A stretch of DNA of 64,000 nt from Sesamum alatum (Eukaryota > Streptophyta > Magnoliopsida > Lamiales > Pedaliaceae). Location: assembly GCA_034509735.1 (NCBI GenBank), contig JACGWO010000006.1, positions 32,605,141-32,669,140 of the forward strand, given 5' to 3'. Position 1 is the first letter of the stretch; each line of letters begins with the position of its first letter. Shown here piece after piece: positions 21,367 through 31,980 of this stretch. The notes below the pieces were generated by a model that searched no databases, was not told where the DNA came from, and was given only the letters and a program-made list of their open reading frames with translations. The position numbers were made by a program, and so were the translations under genes.

Positions 21367-23225
21367 GTAGCAGAAGGGTACACCCAGGTAGAAGGTGTGG
21401 CCTATGTGGAGTCCTTTTCGCCAGTTGCTAAGGCAGTTACGGTGCGTTTGCTACTTGTAGTAGTTGTTGCTGTGGGGTGGGCCATTCATCAACTTGATGT
21501 TAATACACGCGTTTCTACATGGCCATTTCGAATGAAGAGATATTCATGGACCTCATGAAGCTTATATAGGTGGCTGAGGTTCAGTCTGCCGATTGACACA
21601 ACTCATTATAATGGCCTTAAGCACGCATCGCGTCAGTGGATCCAAGAGTTTTCGTCCAAGCTCATGCCTTGGTTTCGTTCAGTTATGCCATGATCCATTG
21701 GCTCTTCACGAATGGATTAATGAGGCCTTTATTTCTCTTCTCGTCCGTGTGTGATGAATGTTCTGGTGGTTAGTCCTCAGTTGAGCTTATTGTTTCAGAA
21801 TTAAAAAGGTACCTTGATCACCTGTTCACCATCAAAGATTTTAGGTGCGGCCAAGGTATTTTCTGGGTTTTATAGATAGCTCGATCCGAACTGGTTTATC
21901 TCTAACTCAGTCCAAATACATCAATGACTCCTTTCGGATACTAGCATGCTTTTCTTCCGAAGAGTGTGAGTTGTGACCACTCCTTTGCTCAGGGTATCAA
22001 ATTGAGTTTGAGGAGGTGCCTTGACTCCTCCTAACCCCGAACCTTATCATCGGTTTAATTGGGCGTTTTACTCTATTTGGGTTTCACTGGCGTTTCGGAC
22101 ATCGCCTATGGGTGTGCAGCAGCTAGTCCAGTTTCCTGCAACATTCATGTGCGACTCCCATTGGGAATGCAGCTCTTCACCCTTGTTACTCGCTATTTGA
22201 AAAGAGACCCCCACCATCAGGGCTTTTCTTCCGCTCAGCTATTTCTCTCCATCTTCAGGCCTACTACGATGCTGATTGGGGTTCCTATATTGATACCCGC
22301 TGATCTATTTCTGGTTATTGTGTTTTCCTGGAATCGACCCTCTTGTTTTGTGTGGAAGTAAAGAAATAGGCGAATGTCTCGCGCTCACGCTAAGGCCGAG
22401 TAATCGAAGTATGGCCTGCCATTTTTTGTGAGCTTTAGTTGATTTTGTTCTATTCTTGCCTACTCTTGGTCTTTGTTTGGAGCTCCCTATTCCGTTGTTT
22501 TGCGGATAAACAAGGTTTGCCCTTCATATCATGGCGAACCAGTCTTTTTCATGAACGGAGCATCTGGATATCGGACTGTCTCCATCGTTCGAGTAATCAA
22601 TGTAGAACTGGTTTTGTGCTTCCTTCTTTCGTGTGCAGTCAGGATGAATTGGCTGATCTTTTTTCACCAAGAACTTTGGTTGGCCCTTTGTTCGCCTCTC
22701 TTCTGTCCAAGATGGACTCTGTTCTCCTTGACGCTTGGTTCCATCTTGTTGGGGGGGGGCAGGGGTTGCGCTGCTGAAGTATGTTAGGCAAATTTCATAG
22801 GTTTTCCCAAGATGATGACCAGCTTCCTTGAAGACTGAATGATGCTTCTGTCAGCACTCCAGCTCCTTGAAGATGCTGCTCAATGTGCCACTTGGTATCC
22901 AAGGTGATGTAGTCACATTAGTTTGTGCTAAAATTGCGTTCAACGTTTTTTATTTGTTTAGTTGCGTTTGTTAGTCTATTGCGTCAACTCTTTTATTCCT
23001 TTCTCTACACGTGGTCTTTGACGTGTTGCTTCATTACATAATTAGTCACAAGGCGGGAAACATCTTGTATTTTTAATGGGGTTTGATCCCCAGATTTTAG
23101 TAAGAAGAATACAAACAGAAATTTTATAAAGATTTCCCTAATTCTCATGGCTTCGTCAAAACCCCACTAAGCTCATTTCATCTTTTTTCAGTCGTTTTTC
23201 AATTTTGATCATTGTAACCCATCTT
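21367..23225 (+). mobile_element. Copia-C: 5'-truncated copia fragment inside the LINE
   Basis: Starts abruptly in RT ([21 protein letters not shown] at 21370-21431, interrupted in other frames; WAIHQLDVN at about 21480). It runs through badly decayed RT and RNase H (YDADWGSYIDTR at about 22262, then FHERTEHLDI-like sequence at about 22550) to a G-rich polypurine-like run (22750-22765). A probable 3' LTR lies at about 22775-23225. LINE sequence resumes near 23226. The 5' two thirds of the element is missing, so it is a remnant; its exact borders are uncertain. Confidence 0.75.
22775..23225 (+). repeat. Probable LTR of Copia-C
   Basis: Non-coding segment between the RNase H remnant and resumed LINE sequence, starting near TGAAGTATGTTAGGC after a G-rich tract. 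No second copy in the window, so the call rests on position. Confidence 0.5.
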
Positions 23226-23810
23226 TTCCCTAGGAGAGTGATGTTATTAGATGAGAATTGGGAATAGTAGTGGTTCTTTTTCAATTAAAAGTGTCTATTT
23301 GAGATTCTTAAGTAACCAGACAACGGAATATAAGAGCCTTTGTTACCTTGGAAAATATTATGGAAACTCCCAAAAATTCTCTTCTTTGGAATGGTTGCTT
23401 GGCCATGAGGCCTTACAGACCCGCGTAACAAATTAGTGGAAGCAACAATCCTAGATGACGTTCCATGCATTTTGTGTAAATGGGAATCAGAACACATAAC
23501 CCATTTGTTCTCAAGTGCCCTGTTTCTACACAAATTTACCAAAATACTAACCCACTTCGTCTTAACACAAATTTTATTTAGTCTATTGCACTTAAAGGCA
23601 AGCTGCTAGCCATCTCACTAAATATCCTTCACGTCCTTTTGGAATCTGGAAACTTAAACATAAGTTCAATCTTTCGAAAATAAACCAATTAACACAACAC
23701 TTGGATTATCCAAATTAATAGTTTAAAAAAATTTCTTCTCTAAAGAAAAGGGGAAAGTAACAGTCCAAATTTCTCAAAGTATAAAATGGAATAATCCCCC
23801 CTCCTCCCCC
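23226..23810 (+). pseudogene. LINE zf-RVT domain
   Basis: zf-RVT zinc-binding domain that follows the RT in plant LINEs. SSGSFSIKSVY (23269-23301) is the SGxFSVKSAY block. LFFGMVAW follows, then ILDDVPCILCKWESEHITHLF (about 23449-23510, split across frames), with the CxxC...H..H pattern. Stops occur throughout. The piece ends at a CCCCC run (23806-23810) that became the target duplication of Copia-B. The next LINE codons are found at 38168. Confidence 0.85.
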
Positions 23811-24125
23811 GGCACGAATTGTGAGCTTAAGCTACTGTCTAGCTACTACTACTATTAAGATGTTGATGCCAAAGTCGCACACCACAAATTCACGCTTCCT
23901 AACTCACGCCTTCACAAGTGGAGATGCCAGCTATATCAAATTGTTAGTCACGCGTTTTCTTCCCCTTTTCCCTTGTACTTAGCTATAAATATGGTAGCTC
24001 ATTTCTAGTTACAGAATCAGAGTGTATGCAAATAGAAAATTAATTTTTTTGAGATCTAGAGAGTTCTCTCGAAATGGCTTTCTTTCCAATTGCATCTATG
24101 CTCATTTGTATCCATGAGTGTTTCA
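23811..24125 (+). repeat. Copia-B 5' LTR
   Basis: Aligns along its length with 37853-38167. Starts GGCACGAATT (TG degraded) and ends GTGTTTCA, directly before the primer site. TATAAAT at 23984-23990 is the likely promoter element. Confidence 0.9.
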
Positions 24126-24138
24126 TGGTATCAGAGCC
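24126..24138 (+). other. Copia-B primer binding site
   Basis: TGGTATCAGAGCC directly after the LTR, complementary to the 3' end of plant initiator tRNA-Met, the usual copia primer. Confidence 0.9.
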
Positions 24139-24404
24139 TTCTTTGTGAATGTCTCTATACCTACGATTGGCATTTCTGTTGTTCTCTTCGAAGGACCCGT
24201 TCGCAACACTTGAGTGCTTGCAATGGTAGGTGATTGGTGAGCTGCTTATGGTAACACCGACAACACCTAGAGTACATGAAGCACTGCAGCTGCAGCTCCA
24301 CAGCCCTGAACCTATGGCTGGGGAAAGAAAGGCAATGTCGAAAAAAAGAGATCAAATGAATAGGTCTACAGCTTCTACAATTCGAGAATCCTGGTATGTT
24401 GCTG

Positions 24405-25240
24405 GTTGGCACGCCTTTAACATTTGATAATTATCTCACTTGGAGCTGATCAACTAGGATAGTGCTTTGTGCGAAAATAAAATTAAGCTATGTGATTGGA
24501 ACCACTGTTAAACCACCTGTGAACTCACCTGAATATGAGTTGTGGGAACGAAATGATTATATGGTGATTTCGTGGTAGCTTAACTCAATCTCGAAAGATA
24601 TTAGACATGCCTTTTTGTATGTTGAATTTGCATAAGAGCTGTGGAAAGAACTGGAGCATAGGTTTGGAGATTCTAACGATCCTTTGATCTATCAAGTACG
24701 ACGAGAAATTGCATCAATTAGTCAAGGCAACATTTCTGTTGTAGATTATTTTACCAAGCTGAAATGTCTATGGGATGAGTTGTTGTGCTTGAGACCTACT
24801 CCTCAATGTGAATGTGGTTGTCATTGTGGATCAAACCAAGCAATTCATGACCAGATTTTTGAGAATCAAGTCATGCAGTTTCTCATGGGACTTAACGAGT
24901 CCTTCGATGCTATTCTACAGCCAAATCCTGCGTCCTCGGATCCTCTGCCACCGGTGCACAGATATACTCAATGGTGGTGCGAGTGAGAAACAGAGAAACG
25001 TGAATTTGGGAATAGGAGAGATTGGAGTTAATGATGGACAAGGTACATCTATGCAAGTACGAACACAGAAAGATAGGAAACGTAAAGGACCTTACAATCC
25101 TAAGTATGATAACAGGAAAAGGAATTTTGTAGACAAGAAGCAACTATATTGTGATGAATGCCACAGAACCAGTCACACACTGACACATGCTTCAAGATCC
25201 ACGGCGTGTCGGAGTGGGTACAAAGCTATGGCTGAACAAA
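24405..25240 (+). pseudogene. Copia-B gag
   Basis: Capsid/nucleocapsid polyprotein. TPLTFDNYLTWS (about 24413) and WERNDYMVISW are UBN2-type gag blocks, followed by ELWKELEHRFGDSNDPLIYQVRREI (to about 24710), SVVDYFTKLKCLWDEL and LMGLNESFDAI (about 24885-24917). The zinc-knuckle region near 25150 (CDECHRTSHT) is weak. Stops at about 24450, 24577 and 24632 and a frameshift near 24960 break it. Confidence 0.85.
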
Positions 25241-25439
25241 AATGAAGAGACTCAGGTGTCGGACCTTCAGGAACCTACAAAGCTTGTCACGCCGATGCTG
25301 AAATTGAGACGGCCACCGTTAGATCACAGGAAACTTCCCTCTCAGACGTTGTTATGGAGCTGGTTCAGTTGATGAGGAGCCAGACATAGAGTGATCCGCT
25401 GATCGTCAATTTCGTTCAATTAGATTACTATGGTTTCGC

Positions 25440-25640
25440 AGGTACAGTGGCACTAAATGTATCTAACACCAAACTTTCTGCAAAAAATTGGATCGTCGAC
25501 TCAGGTGCCACTAATCATATGGGTGGTAACATAGACTTGTTCAGTAAGTTTTCTATACTTGAAAAGGCTATTAAAATTAGCTTACCTGATGGTATAAGAA
25601 GGACGTCAAACTGATAGGGGAAGTTAATTTATCTAGCACT
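25440..25640 (+). pseudogene. Copia-B protease remnant
   Basis: The reading NWIVDSGATNHMGGN (about 25487-25531) contains the active-site DSGAT of retroviral-type aspartic proteases, followed by ISLPDG. The frame is not maintained on either side. The enzyme would mature the polyprotein. Confidence 0.85.
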
Positions 25641-25753
25641 ATCACACTTACACAAGTTCTTTTCATTCCTTCATTTAAATATAATTTGATATTTGTTCAA
25701 GACTATGTGAATCCTCCAATCTCAATTTCACATTTCGCTTATCTCGCTGCTAT

Positions 25754-26217
25754 TTGCAGGACCAGACAACTGAGCAAGTGCAAGCTATGGGCAGATTGCA
25801 AGGAAGACTTTATATGCTAGATAGTTCTTCATTTTCTATTACTCATCTACATTCACATGCTTTATCTTGTTATGTACTACCTAAGGCTGCAAACACATGG
25901 CATAAACGCTTAGGTCATAGTTTCTTTCAAGTACTTAAACATTTGCATTTTTTGGATAATAATTCCTCTATGGAGGATAATATTTGTGATGTGTGTCATA
26001 AGGCTAAACAACAAAGATTGGTTTTTCCATTGAGTATCATACGGACTAAGGGAAATTTTGAGATGATTCATATAGATATTTGGGGACCTTACAAGTTAGC
26101 TTCTCTAACTGGATGTCACTTTATGCTCACTATTGTTGACAATTTTACGCGTTGTACCTGGACTTTTCTTATGCGTCATAAAGCTCAATCTTTGGCTCAC
26201 ATTGAAAATTTTGGTAA
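25754..26217 (+). pseudogene. Copia-B pre-integrase and start of integrase
   Basis: NTWHKRLGHS (about 25890) and CDVCHKAKQQR (about 25986-26018) form the HHCC zinc-binding part. MIHIDIWGPY and TIVDNFTRCTWTFLM begin the catalytic core with the first aspartate positions. The frame then runs directly into RT wording (KKAIGSKWVYK at about 26235) after a frame change. The rest of integrase, with its second Asp and the Glu, is deleted. Confidence 0.87.
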
Positions 26218-26435
26218 GACCGCTTCCGCAAGGAAAAAAGGCCATTGGCTCCAAATGGGTTTACAAGATTAAGCTTAGGCCCGATGGATATGTGGAATGT
26301 TGCAAGGCGCGATTGGTCACAAAGGGGTTTAATAAAGTGGCCCGAGTCCACTACATGGAGTGTTTCTCCCCCCGTGGCCAAAGCGTCATGGTGCACCAGT
26401 TTCTTGCCATCGCTGCTGCTCGGAATTGGCCTATC
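26218..26435 (+). pseudogene. Copia-B reverse transcriptase, N-terminal part
   Basis: KKAIGSKWVYKIKLRPDG, ARLVTKGFNKVARVHYMECFSP and FLAIAAARNWPI are the opening copia RT blocks. The reading stops at 26435, where the nested LTR element begins. The next expected residues (HQLD of the HQLDVNNAFLHG block) are missing, and VNNAFLHG appears at 36640. Confidence 0.9.
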
Positions 26436-27651
26436 TGTTAGAATAGGTGACCAGAAAGTCAATGGTATTGGCTGTTTTTGAGAACCATTCGTCAATCTGT
26501 GAACAAGTAGTATTATGTTAATGAATGTAGTAAGGATTCATAGGCATGAGTTTGTTGTACTTACTGCTTGCATCGTTACGATGTCACAACAAACGCCCAC
26601 AGACTGAAATAACATTTCGGGAAATTGGAACTACGCTTGGAGGTAGGTTCATGAAATCAGTTTCACCGAATCAGTCTGAAATACTCCAAGTCAAAGGAAT
26701 CTCGAGACAGGGCATCGAGAATCCATTTGAGACTTGCACTAAGCATCTGCTGTTGTGTTTCATCGACGGGTGACGAGGATCGTCTAAGTAGTGTTAGTGG
26801 GTCGGCCTGCTGGGGAGCGGCCGACTGAGGTGACTCGCGGGAATCGTCATATAGAAGCTACTCGGGCTTGGTCGGTATGACTCGTATTCCCGGTTCCGAT
26901 AGTACGGGATTAGTCCTCGGACTTGAGGATCACGGCAGTCCCCTACATACTAAGGCTGTATCTTGGATCTGGTGAAATTTGACCGATTATATCACATGGT
27001 CATCATAAGCCTCGTCCAGTGCAGTCGGAGTATATAAGAACGGTGAATTCAAGATAGGATTGTCCCCTGTCAAAGGATATGACAGCAAGATCTCCTATGC
27101 GCTCGGAGATGGTTTAGACTCACAAAGTCTATGGCCATAGCACTTGATGTAGTGGGAAAGGATTTCCTACGTCGAGTTAAACCTATCTCGAGCATTATGC
27201 ATAGTTGCCTAGTCAACGATGGGAACCGACCCCTAGACTAAAAGGCCGGGAGACAGGCGACAGTAGGACCATACCCGTACGTATCGAGCGTCGGTAGGAC
27301 CGCACCTGCGTATAACTCGGAGCCTAAATGTTCACACCATAAATTCACCTAGTCTTTAGTGCCATGGACCGTTGCTAGATGGCCACCCATGGTAACGGAC
27401 TACTTTGGTTATGAAATAACGAAAAGTAGGTCCAAGTCTAGCTGAAAGGTGAACCTAAAGAGTCACACCCGCTACACCAAATGAAAGGGAATTAATTTGG
27501 AATTAATTCCGGGAGAAGGTTTAATTTAATGGAATTAAATTATACTTCTTGGAGATACAAGCCTCGATGTATTATTTGGAATAATCGGGCTTGAGTTCAT
27601 AAATTAGATTTATGAATTCTACAAAGCATGGGCTTTCCTTTTAATTAGATT

Positions 27652-28022
27652 AAAAGGGTGAATTAATTAATTAATGGGCTTGGTATTAAATAGGATTTAA
27701 TATAAAGTCCATGGACTATTTAATTTGGAATTAAATAAAGTCCATTCCATTAATTAATTAATGGGCTTAGTATATTAAATAGGATTTAATATAAAGTCCA
27801 TGGGACTATTTAATTTAGAATTAAATAATCCCATTCTATGGAATTAATTAATGGGCTTGGTATTAAATAGGATTTAATATAAAGTCCATGGACTATTTAA
27901 TTTGGAATTAAATAAAGTCCATTCCATTAATTAATTAATGGGCTTAGTATATTAAATAGGATTTTAATATAAAGTCCATGGGAATATTTAATTTAGAATT
28001 AAATAGGCCCATTCCATAAAGC
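27652..28022 (+). repeat. AT-rich tandem repeats in the 5' LTR
   Basis: Four alternating units of roughly 90 bp built on TTAATTAATGGGCTT, ATTAAATAGGATTTAATA and AAGTCCATGG. Each unit is itself partly palindromic. The same array is in the 3' LTR (35526-35895). Confidence 0.9.
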
Positions 28023-28187
28023 CCATCAAAATGGATGGACAAGATTTGATCTAGAGAATGATGAGATGAAGGGCCATGATTAATTTGACTTAATCAAAGC
28101 CTAATTTGACTAGGATTTGACTAGGTCAAAATCCTAGTCAAAGTGTGTCTCTTTGGAAGAGTTTGAGAAGGAATAGGAATTCCATCT

Positions 28188-28197
28188 TCTATATATA
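28188..28197 (+). promoter_or_regulatory. Probable TATA box of the LARD-like element
   Basis: TCTATATATA late in the 5' LTR, followed by a CT/AC-rich stretch. The 3' LTR repeats it near 36062. Confidence 0.6.
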
Positions 28198-28764
28198 CTT
28201 AAAAAAACACACTTACACCTACTATTCTCTACAACTCTCATCTCTCAAAATTCTCTCTCAAATTCGTCCACCCCTATTTTTTCACTCTCCAAGAATATTA
28301 CTTTGTTCTTCTTGATTTATTCAAGTTAAGAACATAAGAGACATTGATTGCGTTAATTCATAGCGTGTATCGATGTCTCTTCTCCCCAAAATAATTTCTT
28401 GCTAGCACAAGGGTTGTTTGCTTTCCGGTGGAGCGAGTGAGATAATTTATAGGGTCTCTTATTTGAGATCTTGGTGCAAAACGGGGAACAATGCATGTAG
28501 CCGAACGAAGACAAAACTACAACCGGGTAGGTTCTTAATTTCGTTTTTTTCAGTTTCAATTCTATGGCCTCCATGTTGTGCTTTATTGAACATGAGATAC
28601 ACCAAACGCCCGGGAGAATCAAGGGCACACCCCTTGATTCGTTTATGTATATTATGCATGATTTAAATTTCATTTAATTATGCTTTGTAATTTTTTATTA
28701 CGCACTGTTTCGCGCTTCCGCTATTCGCGTTAATCTCCCGGGACGATCCACCGATTTCTTTCAG

Positions 28765-28777
28765 TGGTATCAGAGCC
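28765..28777 (+). other. Primer binding site of the LARD-like element
   Basis: TGGTATCAGAGCC, one base after the LTR end, complementary to initiator tRNA-Met. Confidence 0.9.
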
Positions 28778-31170
28778 CGGTTCGGTGTATAGGCCTAGAA
28801 TTCTATGTGCTATGTGCGTTTAAGCATGATAAACGTGTTTTAATTTACGTTTATAGCATGTTTACCGTAGATAATTATTGGCGTTTAATTTTGCATGGGA
28901 TTTTGGATCTTGGTTTTCTTGAATATGTATATACATGTTCTAGGGTTTAATTTATCTTGTGGTTCAGAAAAAATTGCATGAAAAATCGAAAAGGAGTGAA
29001 AAAACGGCGAACCGGCAGCAGCAGCACGCTGGCCGCGCGCACAGGGGCGCGGCCGGGCGCGCGTGCAGGCAGGGGCCTGCGCGCGCACGGCCAGCGCGCC
29101 CAGCGTGCGCGGACAGCGCGCGCACTGTGCCGGCCGCGCGCGCAGGCATGGTCGCCTGCGCGCGCGCGCAAGCGCTAGGCGCAGGCGCGCGCTGGGCGGC
29201 GCGCGCTGCGCGCGCAGGCAGAGGAGCCTGTGCGCGCGCGCGCGCCTGGCCGGCTGGCTGTGCCGTTTTCCGTTTCTCTCCCGTTTTTGGCTCGTTTTTT
29301 CAAAAACTGTTTTTCCTGAATTATTTTTATGATATTTTCTGCATTATTCTGAACCCGTTGACTTAGAATATTTATTTTTTGAGATTTGGAATTTTCTAAA
29401 ATAAATATTGCTTGGTTGATGAGGAAAGGGTTTCCTAACAAGATTTAATTTTTGCAATGGTTGCACCAATGATCAAAATTCATATGTGAAATTTCGCAAT
29501 AATTTCTGCGTTTTATGATGTTGGACATCATGGTTATTTTATGGCTTGAGTATGAGTAGATCTTGACATGTATTAATATTGCACGAATGTTGGATTTTGG
29601 AATTCTTGAATAAATGGGCATATTCTTGAATTGTTGATTTTTGTGTTTCAGAAAATTTGATTTTTCTGTATAATTCTGGGAATTTTTCTGAATTAATTAA
29701 CTTGGGGCATTTTAATTTTGGTTGAGATTTTATATTTCATAGAATTAATATTGCCTTGTTAATTATGGAAAAGGTTTTTCCAACAAAAATCGTTGTGCAT
29801 AGGTTGCACTATTATCCAATGTTTGGTGTGGATATTTTACATGTAGTTTCTGCATTTATTTTATGGTATGGATTATCATGGATATTGGTATAGCATATTT
29901 TACGTGGGATATGTATTTGTGCTATTTGTGTTAATTGATTTGACAAAGGATGATCACAAAGCCCCTAGACCGCATGTATGGTTTATTTACATTTATTTGT
30001 TGGGTTGTGGCCTGTGTGCCTCTTTATTTTTCCTCTCTGTCTCTCTTCTAGTGCCTTGAAATAATAAGGCTTTCTCTCTCCCTCCTCATGTACTCCCCCC
30101 AAATGTTTAATTGGGGTTTTCTTATTTTATGATGTAATGAGAGTAGAATTAGTGGTGAGGTTTTATTTTTTTTGTAAATAATGGCTGCAAGAGAAGACAA
30201 GCCCAAGGTGTTGGAGGCCCATGGATGTTGCCATCAGATGGCCCACGGAGGATCCATGGAGAAGAAGCCCGGTGTAGGCCCACGATGGCGAGCCCAAGAA
30301 GATAAAGAGGACTTACAAGGCCCATTGCATGTAATGGGTTATTGAATCTTGTAATAGTGTAGGGCCTACCCTTAGATTGACCATAGATCCACTGCGGGCT
30401 CAGTGGGTCGCATAGGTTTGGGCTTGTGATCATCCTACAGGGGCGTGCTAGGCTTTATTTTGCATGCGATGCGTATTATATGCTTGTGATTATTCTATAT
30501 GCTTTATGTATGGTTACATTCACGCTTAGAATATTTCTGCCATAACGCACTCAATGCAACACTTAATATATGTGATGAGGTCTCGTTCTATCAAAACTCT
30601 CACTTGGTTGAACCAAGTTAAATATAGACCCTTAATAAATGGACTAGGACTCTGGGAGTCTGTCCAAGCCTTCCATCCATGGCAAAAGTGAGGAAGATCT
30701 TTTAGGTCGATAGCGTGGTCTCACGAGTCGTGGCACGACTATCGTGCTTAAAGAAGCTGCACTTTGTCATGAACGATGAGTAGACTGCTGTTACCTGTCT
30801 CACGAGTCGTGGAGGTAGCAGTGAGTCTATGAATCGGTTGATTGGGTCGGGTCTAACGCCCGAATAACGTGATTCGCTTGGAGTCCTCGGGATCACGTGA
30901 AAGGGTGAGGCAATTATCTTGGGAATCTCGTGGAACGAGAATGGTATGGAATACCTCCCACGGGTTCTTTTCCCATGCGAATCGTAAAAGCGGGGTATGG
31001 GGGAGATCGCTGTGGATCCCGAGCCCACTAGGAAAGGATTTCCCAAAAACAACGTTTGAGAGTGCCGTGTTTTCGTAGAAATAGTGGGAGAGGTTAAGGA
31101 CCAAAGACCGAGACTTAACCAAAATATTACTTCATTCTGCTTATTATTTTCTGTTTCATATATGTTGTGA
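28778..31170 (+). other. Long untranslated leader of the LARD-like element
   Basis: No credible reading frame. Contains a CpG-rich island (29015-29272), an AT-rich middle, and a structured 3' part (30700-31090) with two stem-loops sharing the apex CACGAGTCGTG and a CCCACTA/TAGTGGG stem also found at the start of Copia-A. Plant LTR elements carry packaging and dimerisation signals here; that role is inferred. Confidence 0.75.
29015..29272 (+). other. CpG-rich island in the leader
   Basis: Dense GCGCGC tracts in an otherwise AT-rich region. Ala/Arg/Gly/Pro-rich frames on both strands here are composition artefacts. Confidence 0.9.
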
Positions 31171-31980
31171 ATGTCTAAGAATCCACCAAACACATCATTA
31201 AGAGGCTCATTAAAAGGGAACCAATTACACGAATTGATTGCGAAATCTTAAGATGGTCTTAGATTTCCAGAACCTTAACTCACATACCGGAATGAGGACG
31301 TTCCTCAGCCCTTGCCGGAGGGGTCGACAACTAAGGCAACGCTTGGCGTTCAAAAGTTGAAGGATGACCACCGCCAAGTAGGATATAATGATGTTGGCTC
31401 AAACTATGCTTCGTTTGCATCATGTCTATATGGTCTTGGACCAGCATGTGGGGTAAAATGCAACGAAAGCATGTTTGGAGCTAAGTTGACGGAAGGGATG
31501 TCGGTACAAAGAACATGGAGTGATGATGCAATCCCTAAGGGAGAAGCTCAAAAGATCTCCACGTCAGTCTGGAGAAGGAGACGTACATTGACATGATCCT
31601 TCAGTCTCTTCCTCCCTCCTACAAACCATTAATTATCAACATGAACGAGCTTAGAAAAGATCTTCATAGGTTGGTAATTATGTTGGTCTAGTACGAAGCA
31701 ACGATTGCAAAATCTGCACCGTCGGTACTAGTAGGAGAGGCTTCAACCTCCATAGCGAAAGGCAAGGGTGCCAGACGCCAAAAGAGGAAGAAGGGTAAGG
31801 TGACATCAACTATTAAGCACTTCAAGTGCTGTTCCTTTACAACACAAGGTGGAGGTAAAGGAAAGAGCAAAAGGTTCAGCAGTCAAGTTCATAGTTTCTA
31901 AGAACGTAAGGATTTACTGTCGTAAAGAGGGCCATTGGAAAGGGGAGTATTCTAAACCCCTCTCCAATGTAGGTAAAATT
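31171..31980 (+). pseudogene. Decayed gag of the LARD-like element
   Basis: MSKNPPNTS at 31171 parallels the gag start of Copia-A (MSKSP at 174). Later blocks match in order: SVCLEKE-like/TYIDMILQSLPPSYK (about 31575-31620), NELRKDLHRLV, YEATIAKSAPSVLVGEASTS (about 31693-31752) and a Lys/Arg-rich stretch (GKGARRQKRKKGK), then a vestige of the zinc knuckle near 31920. The first third does not match gag well, and stops and frameshifts are frequent. No capsid could be made. Confidence 0.8.

Larger units (their letters stand above)
26436..28763 (+). repeat. 5' LTR of the LARD-like element (2328 bp)
   Basis: Begins TGTTAGAATAGG and ends ATTTCTTTCA, directly before the primer site. Holds AT-rich tandem repeats (27652-28022), a conserved CCATGG-rich block (27357-27392) and a TATA box near 28188. 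Confidence 0.95.

Noticed and set aside
22439..22787. Overlapping frames of 104-112 residues
   Set aside because: They are out-of-register pieces of a decayed copia RNase H (Copia-C), not separate genes.
27652..28022. Possible CRISPR-like array
   Set aside because: Units are contiguous, degenerate and palindromic with no unique spacers, and they lie in a plant LTR.
28885..29441. Several Ala/Arg/Pro-rich frames on both strands over the CpG island
   Set aside because: They appear in all frames because the DNA is GC-repeat; no domain, no conserved start, and they lie in a retroelement leader.
30702..31193. 163-residue minus-strand frame
   Set aside because: Overlaps the structured leader and gag start of the LARD-like element on the opposite strand; no domain seen.
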